This document shows, piece after piece, positions 1 to 7,829 of a stretch of DNA of 64,000 nt. The position numbers were made by a program, and so were the translations under genes. The notes beneath the pieces were generated by a model. It did not search any database. It worked only from the letters and a program-made list of their open reading frames with translations, and had not been told where the DNA came from. Position 1 is the first letter of the stretch. The number at the start of each line of letters is the position of its first letter. The DNA is from CPC320 sp002684375 (GTDB lineage: Bacteria > Pseudomonadota > Alphaproteobacteria > Rhodobacterales > Rhodobacteraceae), in the NCBI GenBank assembly GCA_965662545.1, contig CBFIHZ010000004.1, positions 66,260-130,259 of the forward strand. The letters run 5' to 3'.

Positions 1-77
1 GTGCATTCGCAATTGCCCGTGATTTGGTTGAGCAACTGGTGGCTGAGAAAGCGCGTAAGAAGGCGGCTAAGGGCTGA
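1..77 (+). CDS. C-terminal end of an unidentified protein (partial)
   Basis: An open frame enters from the left edge (codons in phase with position 3) and stops at TGA 75-77. About 24 residues are visible, ending in a Lys/Ala-rich basic tail (KARKKAAKG). The length is too short to name a family. It converges with the HD hydrolase gene at 120-701. Confidence 0.45.
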   Translation, partial: AFAIARDLVEQLVAEKARKKAAKG

Positions 78-119
78 GTTTTCCGCAATGGATTCATCAA
101 ATAAAAGGGTTTTTAGCGG

Positions 120-701
120 TTAGTTTTCCGCCATGAAACGTTTTATTTTTGGCTTTAACCAGGCCCAGAGCCCCGGTGCGCCGCGTGCTATTTTCGCCCC
201 CACCCTCGCTTCTATCCGGTTCAGGTCGACGCCGTAGTCTTTCCAACTGCCGCCGCCCGAGGCGAGGTTCTGATTGGGGGGTTGAAAGCGATCCATAGAC
301 TTGGCAAATTGCGCGTCTGGGGTCGCTGCGGCCTCAAATTCGTTCCATAGATCAAGCAGCTCGCTCGCCTGGTCAGCTGGTAGCAGACCAAAAATACGGC
401 GGGCCGCTTTGGCCTCTTCGTCGGCAAGTTTTTCTGCGTCGTACTGCCCAAAAATCGGCGCATCACCCGCATCAATTTCCACCAAATCATGGATTAAGAG
501 CATCTTAATCACGCGTGATATCTCTACGTCCGGGCGGGCCTGCTCTGCGAGAATTAGCGCGTAAAGCGCGACGTGCCAGCTATGTTCGGCGCTGTTTTCG
601 AACCGCGTGCCATCGCCGAGTGTGGTGGCCCGCTCAATTGATTTCAGTCGGTCCACTTCTGTTAGGAACGCGACCTGCTTGTCAATTCTATCAGCCGACA
701 T
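120..701 (-). CDS. HD-domain hydrolase, YfbR-like 5'-nucleotidase family
   Basis: A protein of about 193 residues with the metal-binding HD signature: a first His in FENSAEHSWHVA, then the paired His-Asp in LLIHDLVEIDAGD, and an Asp near residue 137. This arrangement is that of the small bacterial HD hydrolases related to E. coli YfbR, which remove phosphate from deoxynucleoside monophosphates. Substrate assignment is by family only. The frame is open up to 746, but the second Met (MSADRIDKQ) is a more natural start because the extra 15 residues are low-complexity and basic. It is followed on the same strand by nothing, and lies downstream of the alpha/beta hydrolase gene at 771-1421. Confidence 0.8.
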   Translation of the reverse strand: MSADRIDKQVAFLTEVDRLKSIERATTLGDGTRFENSAEHSWHVALYALILAEQARPDVEISRVIKMLLIHDLVEIDAGDAPIFGQYDAEKLADEEAKAARRIFGLLPADQASELLDLWNEFEAAATPDAQFAKSMDRFQPPNQNLASGGGSWKDYGVDLNRIEARVGAKIARGAPGLWAWLKPKIKRFMAEN

Positions 702-770
702 AGTGCTGTGCCGACCGCTTGCCCTGTCGGTTTGCGGCCGCGACACGATGTTTATAACGCGAGCGCTGCA

Positions 771-1421
771 TCAGCGTGTATTTTCTGTTAACCGCCGTTT
801 GACGTAGTCGGTGACGTTACCGATCATATCGTCCATATGGTGCTCAAAGAAATGCCCGGCGCCGTCCATTTGGGTATGGGTGATGGTAATGCCTTTTTGT
901 TCGTGCAGTTTCGCAACCATGGCTTCGGTATCTGCTGGAGGCGCGACGCGATCGTCTTTGCCGTTGATCACCAAACCCGAAGCCGGGCAAGGCGCCAGAA
1001 ACGAAAAGTCGTACATATTTGCCGGTGGCGCTACAGAGATAAACCCGGTAATTTCCGGCCGCCGCATCAACAGTTGCATGCCGATCCACGCCCCAAAGCT
1101 AAATCCTGCAACCCAGCAGTGTTTGGAATTGGTGTTCATTGACTGCAAATAGTCCAGCGCCGAGGCGGCATCCGACAGTTCGCCAACCCCTTGGTCATAT
1201 TCGCCTTGCGACCGGCCGACACCCCGAAAATTAAATCGCAACACAGTGAAGCCCATATTGTAGAAAGCGTAGTGTAAATTATACACAACCTTATTATTCA
1301 TCGTCCCGCCAAATTGTGGGTGAGGGTGCAGTACGATAGCAATCGGCGCATCTTTTTCTTTTTGCGGATGGTACCGGCCTTCTAGACGACCTTCCGGTCC
1401 GGGAAAAATGACCTCGGGCAT
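771..1421 (-). CDS. alpha/beta hydrolase (small dienelactone-hydrolase-like esterase)
   Basis: A 216-residue single-domain alpha/beta hydrolase. The sequence shows the HPHPQFGGTMNN oxyanion-region motif typical of this short family, the nucleophile elbow GFSFGA, an acid in NGKDDRVAP and the catalytic His in GAGHFFEHH. Family members are cytosolic serine hydrolases of unknown natural substrate. The gene is divergent from iscR and this linkage to the suf operon is often seen in Rhodobacteraceae, but nothing in the sequence ties it to Fe-S assembly. The intergenic region with iscR carries the promoter and the iron box. Confidence 0.8.
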   Translation of the reverse strand: MPEVIFPGPEGRLEGRYHPQKEKDAPIAIVLHPHPQFGGTMNNKVVYNLHYAFYNMGFTVLRFNFRGVGRSQGEYDQGVGELSDAASALDYLQSMNTNSKHCWVAGFSFGAWIGMQLLMRRPEITGFISVAPPANMYDFSFLAPCPASGLVINGKDDRVAPPADTEAMVAKLHEQKGITITHTQMDGAGHFFEHHMDDMIGNVTDYVKRRLTENTR

Positions 1422-1457
1422 GTAGCGTTGGTGCTCCTGTCAGGCTTGGCGGTTATC

Positions 1458-1494
1458 TTGACGAAACAGCGCTGTCACCTTAGAATGATTCTAA
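1458..1494 (+). promoter_or_regulatory. suf promoter with overlapping Irr-type iron box
   Basis: A good sigma-70-like promoter is visible: TTGACG at 1458-1463, a 17-bp spacer, and TAGAAT at 1481-1486. The -10 hexamer lies inside the perfect inverted repeat TTAGAATGATTCTAA (1480-1494). This repeat fits the known form of the alphaproteobacterial Irr box (TTAGAA, three bases, TTCTAA). A bound regulator would block the -10 element, so repression by Irr under low iron or haem is the simple inference. IscR itself may bind elsewhere in 1495-1571. Confidence 0.7.
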
Positions 1495-1571
1495 TTAAGC
1501 CGAAGTGGCTTTTGAAAAGTTGTGATACGGGGTGTGGCCGATAAGGTCAATCATTTCACGAGAGGTAACGC

Positions 1572-2033
1572 ATGAAACTCAGCACCAAAGGGCGGTATGC
1601 CATGGTAGCCTTGGCCGATATAGCCCTGCAGCCTGCAGATAGTCTTGTTTCGCTTGGTGATATTTCAAAGCGGCAGGATGTCTCGCTGCCCTATCTGGAG
1701 CAACTTTTTGTCAAATTGCGGCGCGGTGGTCTGGTAGAATCGGTTCGCGGGCCCGGCGGCGGCTATCGGCTTGGCCGGCAGGCCAGCGAAATCCGGGTGG
1801 TTGATATTCTTGCGGCTGTGGATGAGACAGTAGATGCGATGCACAAAGGCGCCGGTGCCTCGGGGGCGTTGTCGGGTTCCCGGGCGCAATCGCTGACCAA
1901 TCGCCTGTGGGAAGGACTGAGCGCGCATGTCTATGTGTTTCTGCACCAGACACGTCTGTCGGATGTTATCCAGAATGAATTGATGCCATGCCCGGCTGTT
2001 CCGAGCTTACTTTCGGTGGTGGATGACGGATGA
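1572..2033 (+). CDS. iscR: Rrf2-family Fe-S regulator IscR (cysteine-triad-less type)
   Basis: A 153-residue Rrf2 regulator and the first gene of the suf operon. The N-terminal winged helix is clear (MKLSTKGRYAMVALADIAL, then SLPYLEQLFVKLRRGGLVES and RGPGGGYRL). The loop that holds the three Cys ligands of the [2Fe-2S] cluster in E. coli IscR is present around residues 85-110 but contains no cysteine; the only Cys in the protein is near residue 138 (MPCPAVP). A Rhodobacter sphaeroides IscR of this type has been reported to bind a cluster in an unusual way. It probably represses its own operon. The start has a good GAGAGG ribosome site. Its stop overlaps the next start as ATGA. Confidence 0.93.
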   Translation: MKLSTKGRYAMVALADIALQPADSLVSLGDISKRQDVSLPYLEQLFVKLRRGGLVESVRGPGGGYRLGRQASEIRVVDILAAVDETVDAMHKGAGASGALSGSRAQSLTNRLWEGLSAHVYVFLHQTRLSDVIQNELMPCPAVPSLLSVVDDG

Positions 2034-3073
2034 GGCGGTGCTATCTCGATTATAATGCCACTGCCCCCCTGCGAGCTGAGGCCCGCACAGCAATGATTGC
2101 AGCCATGGATCAGGTTGGCAATCCGTCGAGCGTGCATGCAGAGGGCCGGGCGGCCAAAGCAATTGTCGAAAAGGCCAGAGGGCAGATCGCGACGGCTTTT
2201 GGTGCGGATGGGGCGGATATTGTGTTTACCTCTGGAGCGACCGAAGCGGCTGCGCTGGCCTGTGCTGGGCGCGGTTTGCAGGGGGCTGATATTGAACATG
2301 ACGCGGTGGCGGCGTGGATACAGCCAGATCATTTGGTGCGCGCTGACGGGACGGTTGAGATCACTGAACCAGAGACGTCGGTACTGCAAATGGCCAATTC
2401 CGAAACCGGTATTGTGCAGAGCTTGCCAAAAGGTTTGGCGGTTACGGATGCTACACAGGCATTTGGCAAATTGCCAGTGGCCTTCAATTGGCTTGGTGCC
2501 GATATGGCGCTGATTTCGGCGCATAAAATCGGTGGACCAAAGGGCGTCGGGGCCGTTGTGTTGCGTCGGGGACTTGATCTGCCGGCACAAATCAAAGGTG
2601 GTGGCCAAGAAATGGGCCGTCGTGCGGGAACCGAAAATGTGGTGGCGATTGCCGGATTTGGCGCTGCGGCAGAAAGAGCTGCACAAGATCTTGCTAACGG
2701 AGTCTGGCAACGAGTGGCAGAAATTAGAAACATTCTAGAAACTGCTCTTGAGACACGCTCAAAAGAGATTATCTTTATAGGGCGCGACGTCGAGCGTCTG
2801 CCAAACACCAGCTGTTTGGCAGTACCTGGCTGGAAAGGGGAAACGCAAGTGATGCAAATGGATCTTTCGGGGTTTGCCGTTTCGGCGGGATCGGCCTGTT
2901 CGAGTGGCAAGGTAAAAGCCAGCCGGGTTTTGCGGGCTATGGGGTATGAGGATGATTTGGCGGCTTGCGCCATCCGTCTCAGTCTGGGACCAACCACGAC
3001 GGAGTCCGATGTTCTGGAATTCGCAGACGTCTGGCTTAAAAAATATGACACATTCCGCGCTCGCGCGGCCTAA
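2030..3073 (+). CDS. cysteine desulfurase, NifS/IscS-like short form
   Basis: A PLP-dependent class V aminotransferase-fold enzyme of 347 residues, shorter than the roughly 400 of IscS. The PLP lysine is in SAHKIGGPKGVG and the sulfur-carrying cysteine in SAGSACSSGKVKAS, a group-I type loop. It would release sulfur from L-cysteine as a persulfide for cluster building. Translation is coupled to iscR by a 4-bp ATGA overlap. The operon also ends with a group-II desulfurase (SufS at 7822-9042), so two different sulfur donors serve one scaffold system. Which one feeds SufBCD cannot be told from sequence. Confidence 0.9.
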   Translation: MRRCYLDYNATAPLRAEARTAMIAAMDQVGNPSSVHAEGRAAKAIVEKARGQIATAFGADGADIVFTSGATEAAALACAGRGLQGADIEHDAVAAWIQPDHLVRADGTVEITEPETSVLQMANSETGIVQSLPKGLAVTDATQAFGKLPVAFNWLGADMALISAHKIGGPKGVGAVVLRRGLDLPAQIKGGGQEMGRRAGTENVVAIAGFGAAAERAAQDLANGVWQRVAEIRNILETALETRSKEIIFIGRDVERLPNTSCLAVPGWKGETQVMQMDLSGFAVSAGSACSSGKVKASRVLRAMGYEDDLAACAIRLSLGPTTTESDVLEFADVWLKKYDTFRARAA

Positions 3074-3099
3074 TAGCAAATCGCAAAAGGAAATCTGAT

Positions 3100-4623
3100 A
3101 TGGCAGCTTTGGACGAGGTCATCGTAAAAGATGGGGTTGATCAAGAAACAGTCGATGCGGTGCGCGAAGTTGGTGGGGCGTATAAATACGGCTGGGAAAC
3201 CGAAATTGAGATGGAGTATGCGCCGAAAGGCCTCAATGAGGATATTGTTCGGCTTATATCGGATAAAAACCAAGAGCCCGCTTGGATGACCGAGTGGCGT
3301 CTGGCGGCATTTGCCCGCTGGAAGAAGTTAAGCGAGCCTAAATGGGCGATGGTAAGCTATCCCGAGATTGATTTTCAGGATCAGTATTATTATGCGCGGC
3401 CCAAATCGATGGAGCAAAAACCCAAATCTCTGGACGATGTGGATCCGAAGCTGCTGGAGACCTATGCAAAACTCGGTATTCCGTTAAAAGAACAGATGCT
3501 TCTGGCTGGTGTAGAGGGCGCTGAGGTCGAGGCAGTGGAAAACCGCAAGGTTGCGGTGGATGCAGTGTTTGACTCTGTTTCGGTTGGAACGACGTTTCAG
3601 GCCGAGCTTAGAAAGGCCGGGGTGATCTTTTGCTCAATCTCAGAGGCCATTAATGAGCATCCTGAGCTGGTTCGCAAGTACCTTGGCACAGTTGTGCCGG
3701 TATCGGATAATTACTATTCGACGCTGAACTCTGCGGTCTTTTCGGACGGCTCATTTGTGTATATTCCGCCGGGGGTGCGCTGCCCCATGGAGTTGTCGAC
3801 CTATTTTCGTATCAATGCCGAAAACACGGGCCAATTTGAGCGCACGCTGATTATCGCCGATAAAGGCAGCTATGTCAGCTATCTTGAGGGGTGTACCGCG
3901 CCACAGCGCGACGTGGCACAATTGCATGCCGCAGTGGTTGAAATCATCATTGAAGAGGACGCCGAGGTTAAATATTCTACCGTCCAAAACTGGTATCCGG
4001 GCGATGAAAACGGCAAAGGTGGGATTTATAATTTTGTTACCAAACGCGCGGATTGTCGCGGCGATCGGGCCAAGGTGATGTGGACGCAGGTGGAAACTGG
4101 CTCGGCGGTGACGTGGAAATATCCGTCTTGCGTACTGCGCGGCAATGATAGCCAAGGCGAGTTTTATTCCATAGCGATTGCGAACAACATGCAGCAAGCC
4201 GACACCGGGACCAAGATGGTACATTTGGGCAAAAACACCAAATCGCGTATTGTGTCGAAAGGTATCAGTGCCGGAAAGGCGCAAAATACCTATCGTGGCT
4301 TGGTCAGCATGCATCAAAAAGCCAAAGACAGCCGCAACTATACCCAGTGCGATAGTTTGTTGATCGGTGGAAACTGTGGGGCCCATACCGTGCCTTACAT
4401 CGAGGTTAAAAACAATTCTTCGCGCGTCGAGCATGAGGCAACAACCTCAAAGGTTGATGATGAACAGCTGTTTTATTGTCGTCAGCGCGGGATGGATGAA
4501 GAAGAAGCTGTGGCCCTTGTGGTTAACGGGTTTTGCAAAGACGTGCTGCAAGCGCTGCCGATGGAATTTGCAATGGAGGCCCAACAGTTGGTGGCGATTT
4601 CACTTGAGGGGTCTGTCGGGTAG
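3100..4623 (+). CDS. sufB: Fe-S cluster assembly scaffold SufB
   Basis: A 507-residue protein, full length for SufB. It forms the SufB2C-D-type scaffold on which new Fe-S clusters are assembled in the cytosol. The conserved regions are easy to see: SVGTTFQAELRKAGVIFCS, VYIPPGVRCPMELSTYFRIN, YLEGCTAP, the NYTQCDSLLIG stretch with the cysteine thought to receive sulfur, and HEATTSKVDDEQLFYCRQRG. The start has a strong AAAAGGAAA ribosome site. A 94-bp gap without a gene separates it from sufC. Confidence 0.97.
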   Translation: MAALDEVIVKDGVDQETVDAVREVGGAYKYGWETEIEMEYAPKGLNEDIVRLISDKNQEPAWMTEWRLAAFARWKKLSEPKWAMVSYPEIDFQDQYYYARPKSMEQKPKSLDDVDPKLLETYAKLGIPLKEQMLLAGVEGAEVEAVENRKVAVDAVFDSVSVGTTFQAELRKAGVIFCSISEAINEHPELVRKYLGTVVPVSDNYYSTLNSAVFSDGSFVYIPPGVRCPMELSTYFRINAENTGQFERTLIIADKGSYVSYLEGCTAPQRDVAQLHAAVVEIIIEEDAEVKYSTVQNWYPGDENGKGGIYNFVTKRADCRGDRAKVMWTQVETGSAVTWKYPSCVLRGNDSQGEFYSIAIANNMQQADTGTKMVHLGKNTKSRIVSKGISAGKAQNTYRGLVSMHQKAKDSRNYTQCDSLLIGGNCGAHTVPYIEVKNNSSRVEHEATTSKVDDEQLFYCRQRGMDEEEAVALVVNGFCKDVLQALPMEFAMEAQQLVAISLEGSVG

Positions 4624-4717
4624 ACGCGAAGCCCAGAACAGCACTGGGAAGAGCCCTGCTCGGGGAGAGAAATATCGCGGGAAGATCACCGCACAAAAAG
4701 GCGAGATAGGAATATAA

Positions 4718-5473
4718 ATGTTAGAAATTAAAGACTTGTGCGCGTCTTTGGCCGACGAAGAGAAGCAGATCCTCAAGGGGGTAAACTTGACCGTTGAAGC
4801 GGGAAAAGTACACGCGATTATGGGGCCAAACGGATCGGGAAAATCGACATTGTCATATGTCTTGTCCGGCAAGGATGGCTATGAGGTCACGGGCGGATCG
4901 GCGGCGCTGGACGATGAAGACATTCTTGAGATGGAAACTGAAGAGCGTGCGGCCGCAGGACTTTTTCTGGCGTTTCAATACCCGATCGAAATTCCCGGGG
5001 TGGGCAACATGGTGTTTATGCGCACGGCCGTCAACGCCCAACGCAAGGCACGCGGCGAAGAGGAAATGAGTGCGACCGAGTTTCTCAAAGAGGTCCGAGC
5101 ACGGGCCAAAACGCTTAAAATTGACGCCGACATGCTGAAGCGTCCGGTCAACGTTGGTTTTTCGGGTGGCGAAAAAAAGCGGAATGAAATCTTGCAGATG
5201 GCGATGCTTGAGCCGAAGATGTGCATCTTGGATGAGACCGATTCAGGGCTTGATGTAGATGCTATGAAACTGGTGGCTGAAGGGGTCAACGCGCTGCGAG
5301 ACAAAGGCCGCGCCTTTTTGGTGATTACTCACTACCAACGCTTACTGGATCACATAAAGCCGGATGTGGTACATATTATGGCCGAGGGCCGTATTGTCAA
5401 AACCGGCGGACCGGAATTGGCGCTTGAGGTCGAACAGAACGGCTACTCTGATATTCTGGCCGAGGTGGCCTGA
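4718..5473 (+). CDS. sufC: Fe-S assembly ATPase SufC
   Basis: A 251-residue ABC-type ATPase with Walker A (MGPNGSGKST), the SufC form of the signature (GFSGGEKKRNEILQM) and Walker B followed by the D loop (CILDETDSGLD). SufC drives conformational change in the SufBCD complex and is not a transporter. Its TGA stop shares one base with the sufD ATG, so the two are probably made in fixed proportion. Confidence 0.97.
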   Translation: MLEIKDLCASLADEEKQILKGVNLTVEAGKVHAIMGPNGSGKSTLSYVLSGKDGYEVTGGSAALDDEDILEMETEERAAAGLFLAFQYPIEIPGVGNMVFMRTAVNAQRKARGEEEMSATEFLKEVRARAKTLKIDADMLKRPVNVGFSGGEKKRNEILQMAMLEPKMCILDETDSGLDVDAMKLVAEGVNALRDKGRAFLVITHYQRLLDHIKPDVVHIMAEGRIVKTGGPELALEVEQNGYSDILAEVA

Positions 5474-6756
5474 TGGGGGATACACAGCGTAAGGTTGAGT
5501 TGGCACAAACCCGTCTGGACACCATCAGCCCCCCTCAGGGTGGATGGACAGCCGAAGCCCGCGCTGCGGCGTTGGTGCGGCTCCAATCACAGGGCTTGCC
5601 GGCACGCCGTGATGAATATTGGCGTTATACCAGACCCGATACCCTGACCATTGCCACAGCTCCAAGCGCAGTGCCGGAACAGCATAGTGAAGACGGCGTG
5701 TTCGAGCATTTAGATGCGTTAAAAATTGTCTTTGTTGACGGCATTTTTGACCCGCAAGCCTCGGATGATCTAAGTCTTGACGGGATCACAATAGAGCGGC
5801 TGGCGACGGCAGCAGAGTTTGACATCCACTGGGCGAAACCGATTTATGGCAGCCTTGAGGCGGCGGGGCAAACCCCGGTTGCCCGGCCTTTGGCCGCTTT
5901 CAATACCGCGCAGGCCAGCGATGGCATTCTGATCGATGTCAAATCCACGCCGAGTAAACCAGTGAGCGTGATTTACCGCCACAAAGACGCAGGCTCTGAT
6001 GTGACGCTGCATCACGTCGTCAAAGTGGCAGAGGACGCAAAGCTCGAATTGCTTGAAAGCGGCGCTGCGGCAGCGCGTTTTAATCATGTTCTTGAAATCG
6101 ACATTGCCGATCGCGGCCAGTTTCATCACGTACGGGCGCAGGGTCCGGATCATGGCTGTCGCTTGGTGACGCATTTGTTCACCCGCTTGGGGACAGAAAG
6201 TGTCTTCAAATCCTTTACGTTGGGGGCGAACGGTTTGTTGACACGCAACGAGTGCGTGATTGAACTGACCGGTGATGACGCCGTGGCCCATGTGGCCGGT
6301 GCGGCAATCGGTGACGGTGATTTTCACCACGATGACACAGTTTTCATCACTCATGATGCACTGCGTTGCGAAAGTCGACAAGTGTTCAAAAAAGTGCTGC
6401 GCAATGGTGCTGTTGGCGTGTTTCAGGGCAAAATTCTGGTCAAGAAAGATGCTCAAAAGACCGATGGCTATCAAATCAGTCAGTCGTTGCTCCTGGACGG
6501 TGACAGTCAGTTTCTGGCCAAGCCTGAGCTGGAAATCTATGCAGATGACGTTGTTTGCTCACATGGTTCGACCTCGGGCGCAATTGACGACGATGCGTTG
6601 TTTTATCTGCGTGCGCGGGGCATTCCCGTCGACATTGCCACCGATTTGCTCACCCTTGCCTTCCTCGCAGAGGCGTTGCACGAGATTGAAAGCGACAGCC
6701 TGTCCAGTGCGGTTGGCGACCGTCTTGAGGCTTGGTTGGCCCAGCGGCGGTCTTAA
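5473..6756 (+). CDS. sufD: Fe-S assembly scaffold partner SufD
   Basis: A 427-residue SufB/D-fold protein. The N-terminal helical part contains the usual LPARRDEYWRYTRPD motif, and the C-terminal beta-helix ends in DDVVCSHGSTSGAIDDDALFYLRARGI, the SufD hallmark with the conserved His. SufD pairs with SufB and is needed for iron entry to the scaffold. Translation is coupled to sufC and runs straight into the YIP1-like gene with no gap. Confidence 0.95.
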   Translation: MGDTQRKVELAQTRLDTISPPQGGWTAEARAAALVRLQSQGLPARRDEYWRYTRPDTLTIATAPSAVPEQHSEDGVFEHLDALKIVFVDGIFDPQASDDLSLDGITIERLATAAEFDIHWAKPIYGSLEAAGQTPVARPLAAFNTAQASDGILIDVKSTPSKPVSVIYRHKDAGSDVTLHHVVKVAEDAKLELLESGAAAARFNHVLEIDIADRGQFHHVRAQGPDHGCRLVTHLFTRLGTESVFKSFTLGANGLLTRNECVIELTGDDAVAHVAGAAIGDGDFHHDDTVFITHDALRCESRQVFKKVLRNGAVGVFQGKILVKKDAQKTDGYQISQSLLLDGDSQFLAKPELEIYADDVVCSHGSTSGAIDDDALFYLRARGIPVDIATDLLTLAFLAEALHEIESDSLSSAVGDRLEAWLAQRRS

Positions 6757-7245
6757 GTGGGGGTGGTAACGGACATTGTTGCCACTTACCGGCAACCGCG
6801 CAGGGTGATGCGCCGCTTGCTCTCTATGGGTAAGCGTGAAGACCGGGCTCTTGCGTTTGTCATGGCGGGCTGCACCGTGGTTTTCATGTCGCAATGGCCC
6901 ATACTTGCGCGTCAGGCCCATCTTGAGAAGCAAGATTTGAACATGTTGTTGGGCGCCGCTTTGCTGGCGTGGATTATTCTGGCGCCCTTGTTGCTGTATT
7001 GTCTTTCTGGTCTTACCTATATTGGGGGGATTGTCTTGGGCAGAAAAGGCAGTGCTTTTGCTGCAAGGCTGGCATTATTTTGGTCTTTATTGGCCTCGAG
7101 CCCGTTAATCTTATTGAACGGGTTGGTCGGTGGGTTTATCGGCAAGGGGCCAGCGCTTCAAATGGTAGGTTTGATCTGGTTAGGGGTATTTATGTGGTTT
7201 TGGCTGTCTTGCCTAAGCTGCACAGAAGGAGAGCAGGAACCGTGA
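6757..7245 (+). CDS. YIP1-family membrane protein, first of a pair
   Basis: A 162-residue hydrophobic protein with about four predicted membrane segments (roughly residues 32-50, 63-90, 103-127 and 135-152). The MRRLLSMGKREDRALAF start is typical of the YIP1-like proteins found in Rhodobacteraceae suf operons. It starts with GTG directly after the sufD stop, so the start is chosen from position and homology and not from a clear ribosome site. Function is unknown. It is followed by a second, similar protein whose start overlaps its stop by four bases. Confidence 0.75.
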   Translation: MGVVTDIVATYRQPRRVMRRLLSMGKREDRALAFVMAGCTVVFMSQWPILARQAHLEKQDLNMLLGAALLAWIILAPLLLYCLSGLTYIGGIVLGRKGSAFAARLALFWSLLASSPLILLNGLVGGFIGKGPALQMVGLIWLGVFMWFWLSCLSCTEGEQEP

Positions 7246-7829
7246 ACAGTGGCTTCACCAAATTGGCGGTTGAGACGGTCACGGAACCGCAATCAGTGAT
7301 AGGCTGGCTGCAGTCATTACAGCTTTCGCGAGAAGTGTTGTGGTGCGCGATGGGGCTGATCATTGTGCTGAATGCGCTGTTGTTCGGGTTGACCAATATA
7401 ATTGCGCCTCCTGTACAGTCTCTACCAGCAATTTTTACATCTCCTTTGCTATTTGCGACTTTGACTGGAACAGGCTTTGTGCTCACGGTTTATGCTGTTT
7501 TTTACATTGGACGTGGTTTCGGCGGGGGCGGCAGTTTTGAAATCGTATTGGTCAGTCTCGTCTGGTTGCAGGGCCTGCGCCTGCTGGTTCAGGTAGCGTT
7601 AAGCTTGATTATGGTGATTTCACCGACATTCTCCGCGTTGTTAGCATTTGCGGCGTCTTTGCTAGGGTGTTGGATATTAATTAATTTTATTAATCTGTTC
7701 CATGGGTTTAATAGCATGTTCACGGCTTTGATTGTGATGGTGGTGGTCGGTTTGGCTGTGGTCTTGGGTCTTGTGGGGCTGCTAAGCGTTTTGGGCCCGG
7801 ACATCTTGGGGTTATCGTCCTATGTTTGA
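7242..7829 (+). CDS. YIP1-family membrane protein, second of a pair
   Basis: About 195 residues with five likely membrane segments. The GTG at 7242 is chosen as start because AAGGAGAG lies at the right distance upstream, and GTGA overlaps the previous stop; the frame is open further upstream but that part is a shadow of the first YIP1 gene. The central GRGFGGGGSFEIVLVSLVWLQG region is typical for the family. The end overlaps the start of sufS by 8 bp. Role in Fe-S assembly is unknown; the conserved position argues that it has one. Confidence 0.75.
   Translation: MNSGFTKLAVETVTEPQSVIGWLQSLQLSREVLWCAMGLIIVLNALLFGLTNIIAPPVQSLPAIFTSPLLFATLTGTGFVLTVYAVFYIGRGFGGGGSFEIVLVSLVWLQGLRLLVQVALSLIMVISPTFSALLAFAASLLGCWILINFINLFHGFNSMFTALIVMVVVGLAVVLGLVGLLSVLGPDILGLSSYV

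Noticed and set aside
3751..4434. A 227-residue minus-strand frame opposite sufB
   Set aside because: sufB is certain in the plus strand; the frame is an antisense shadow rich in His and Arg.
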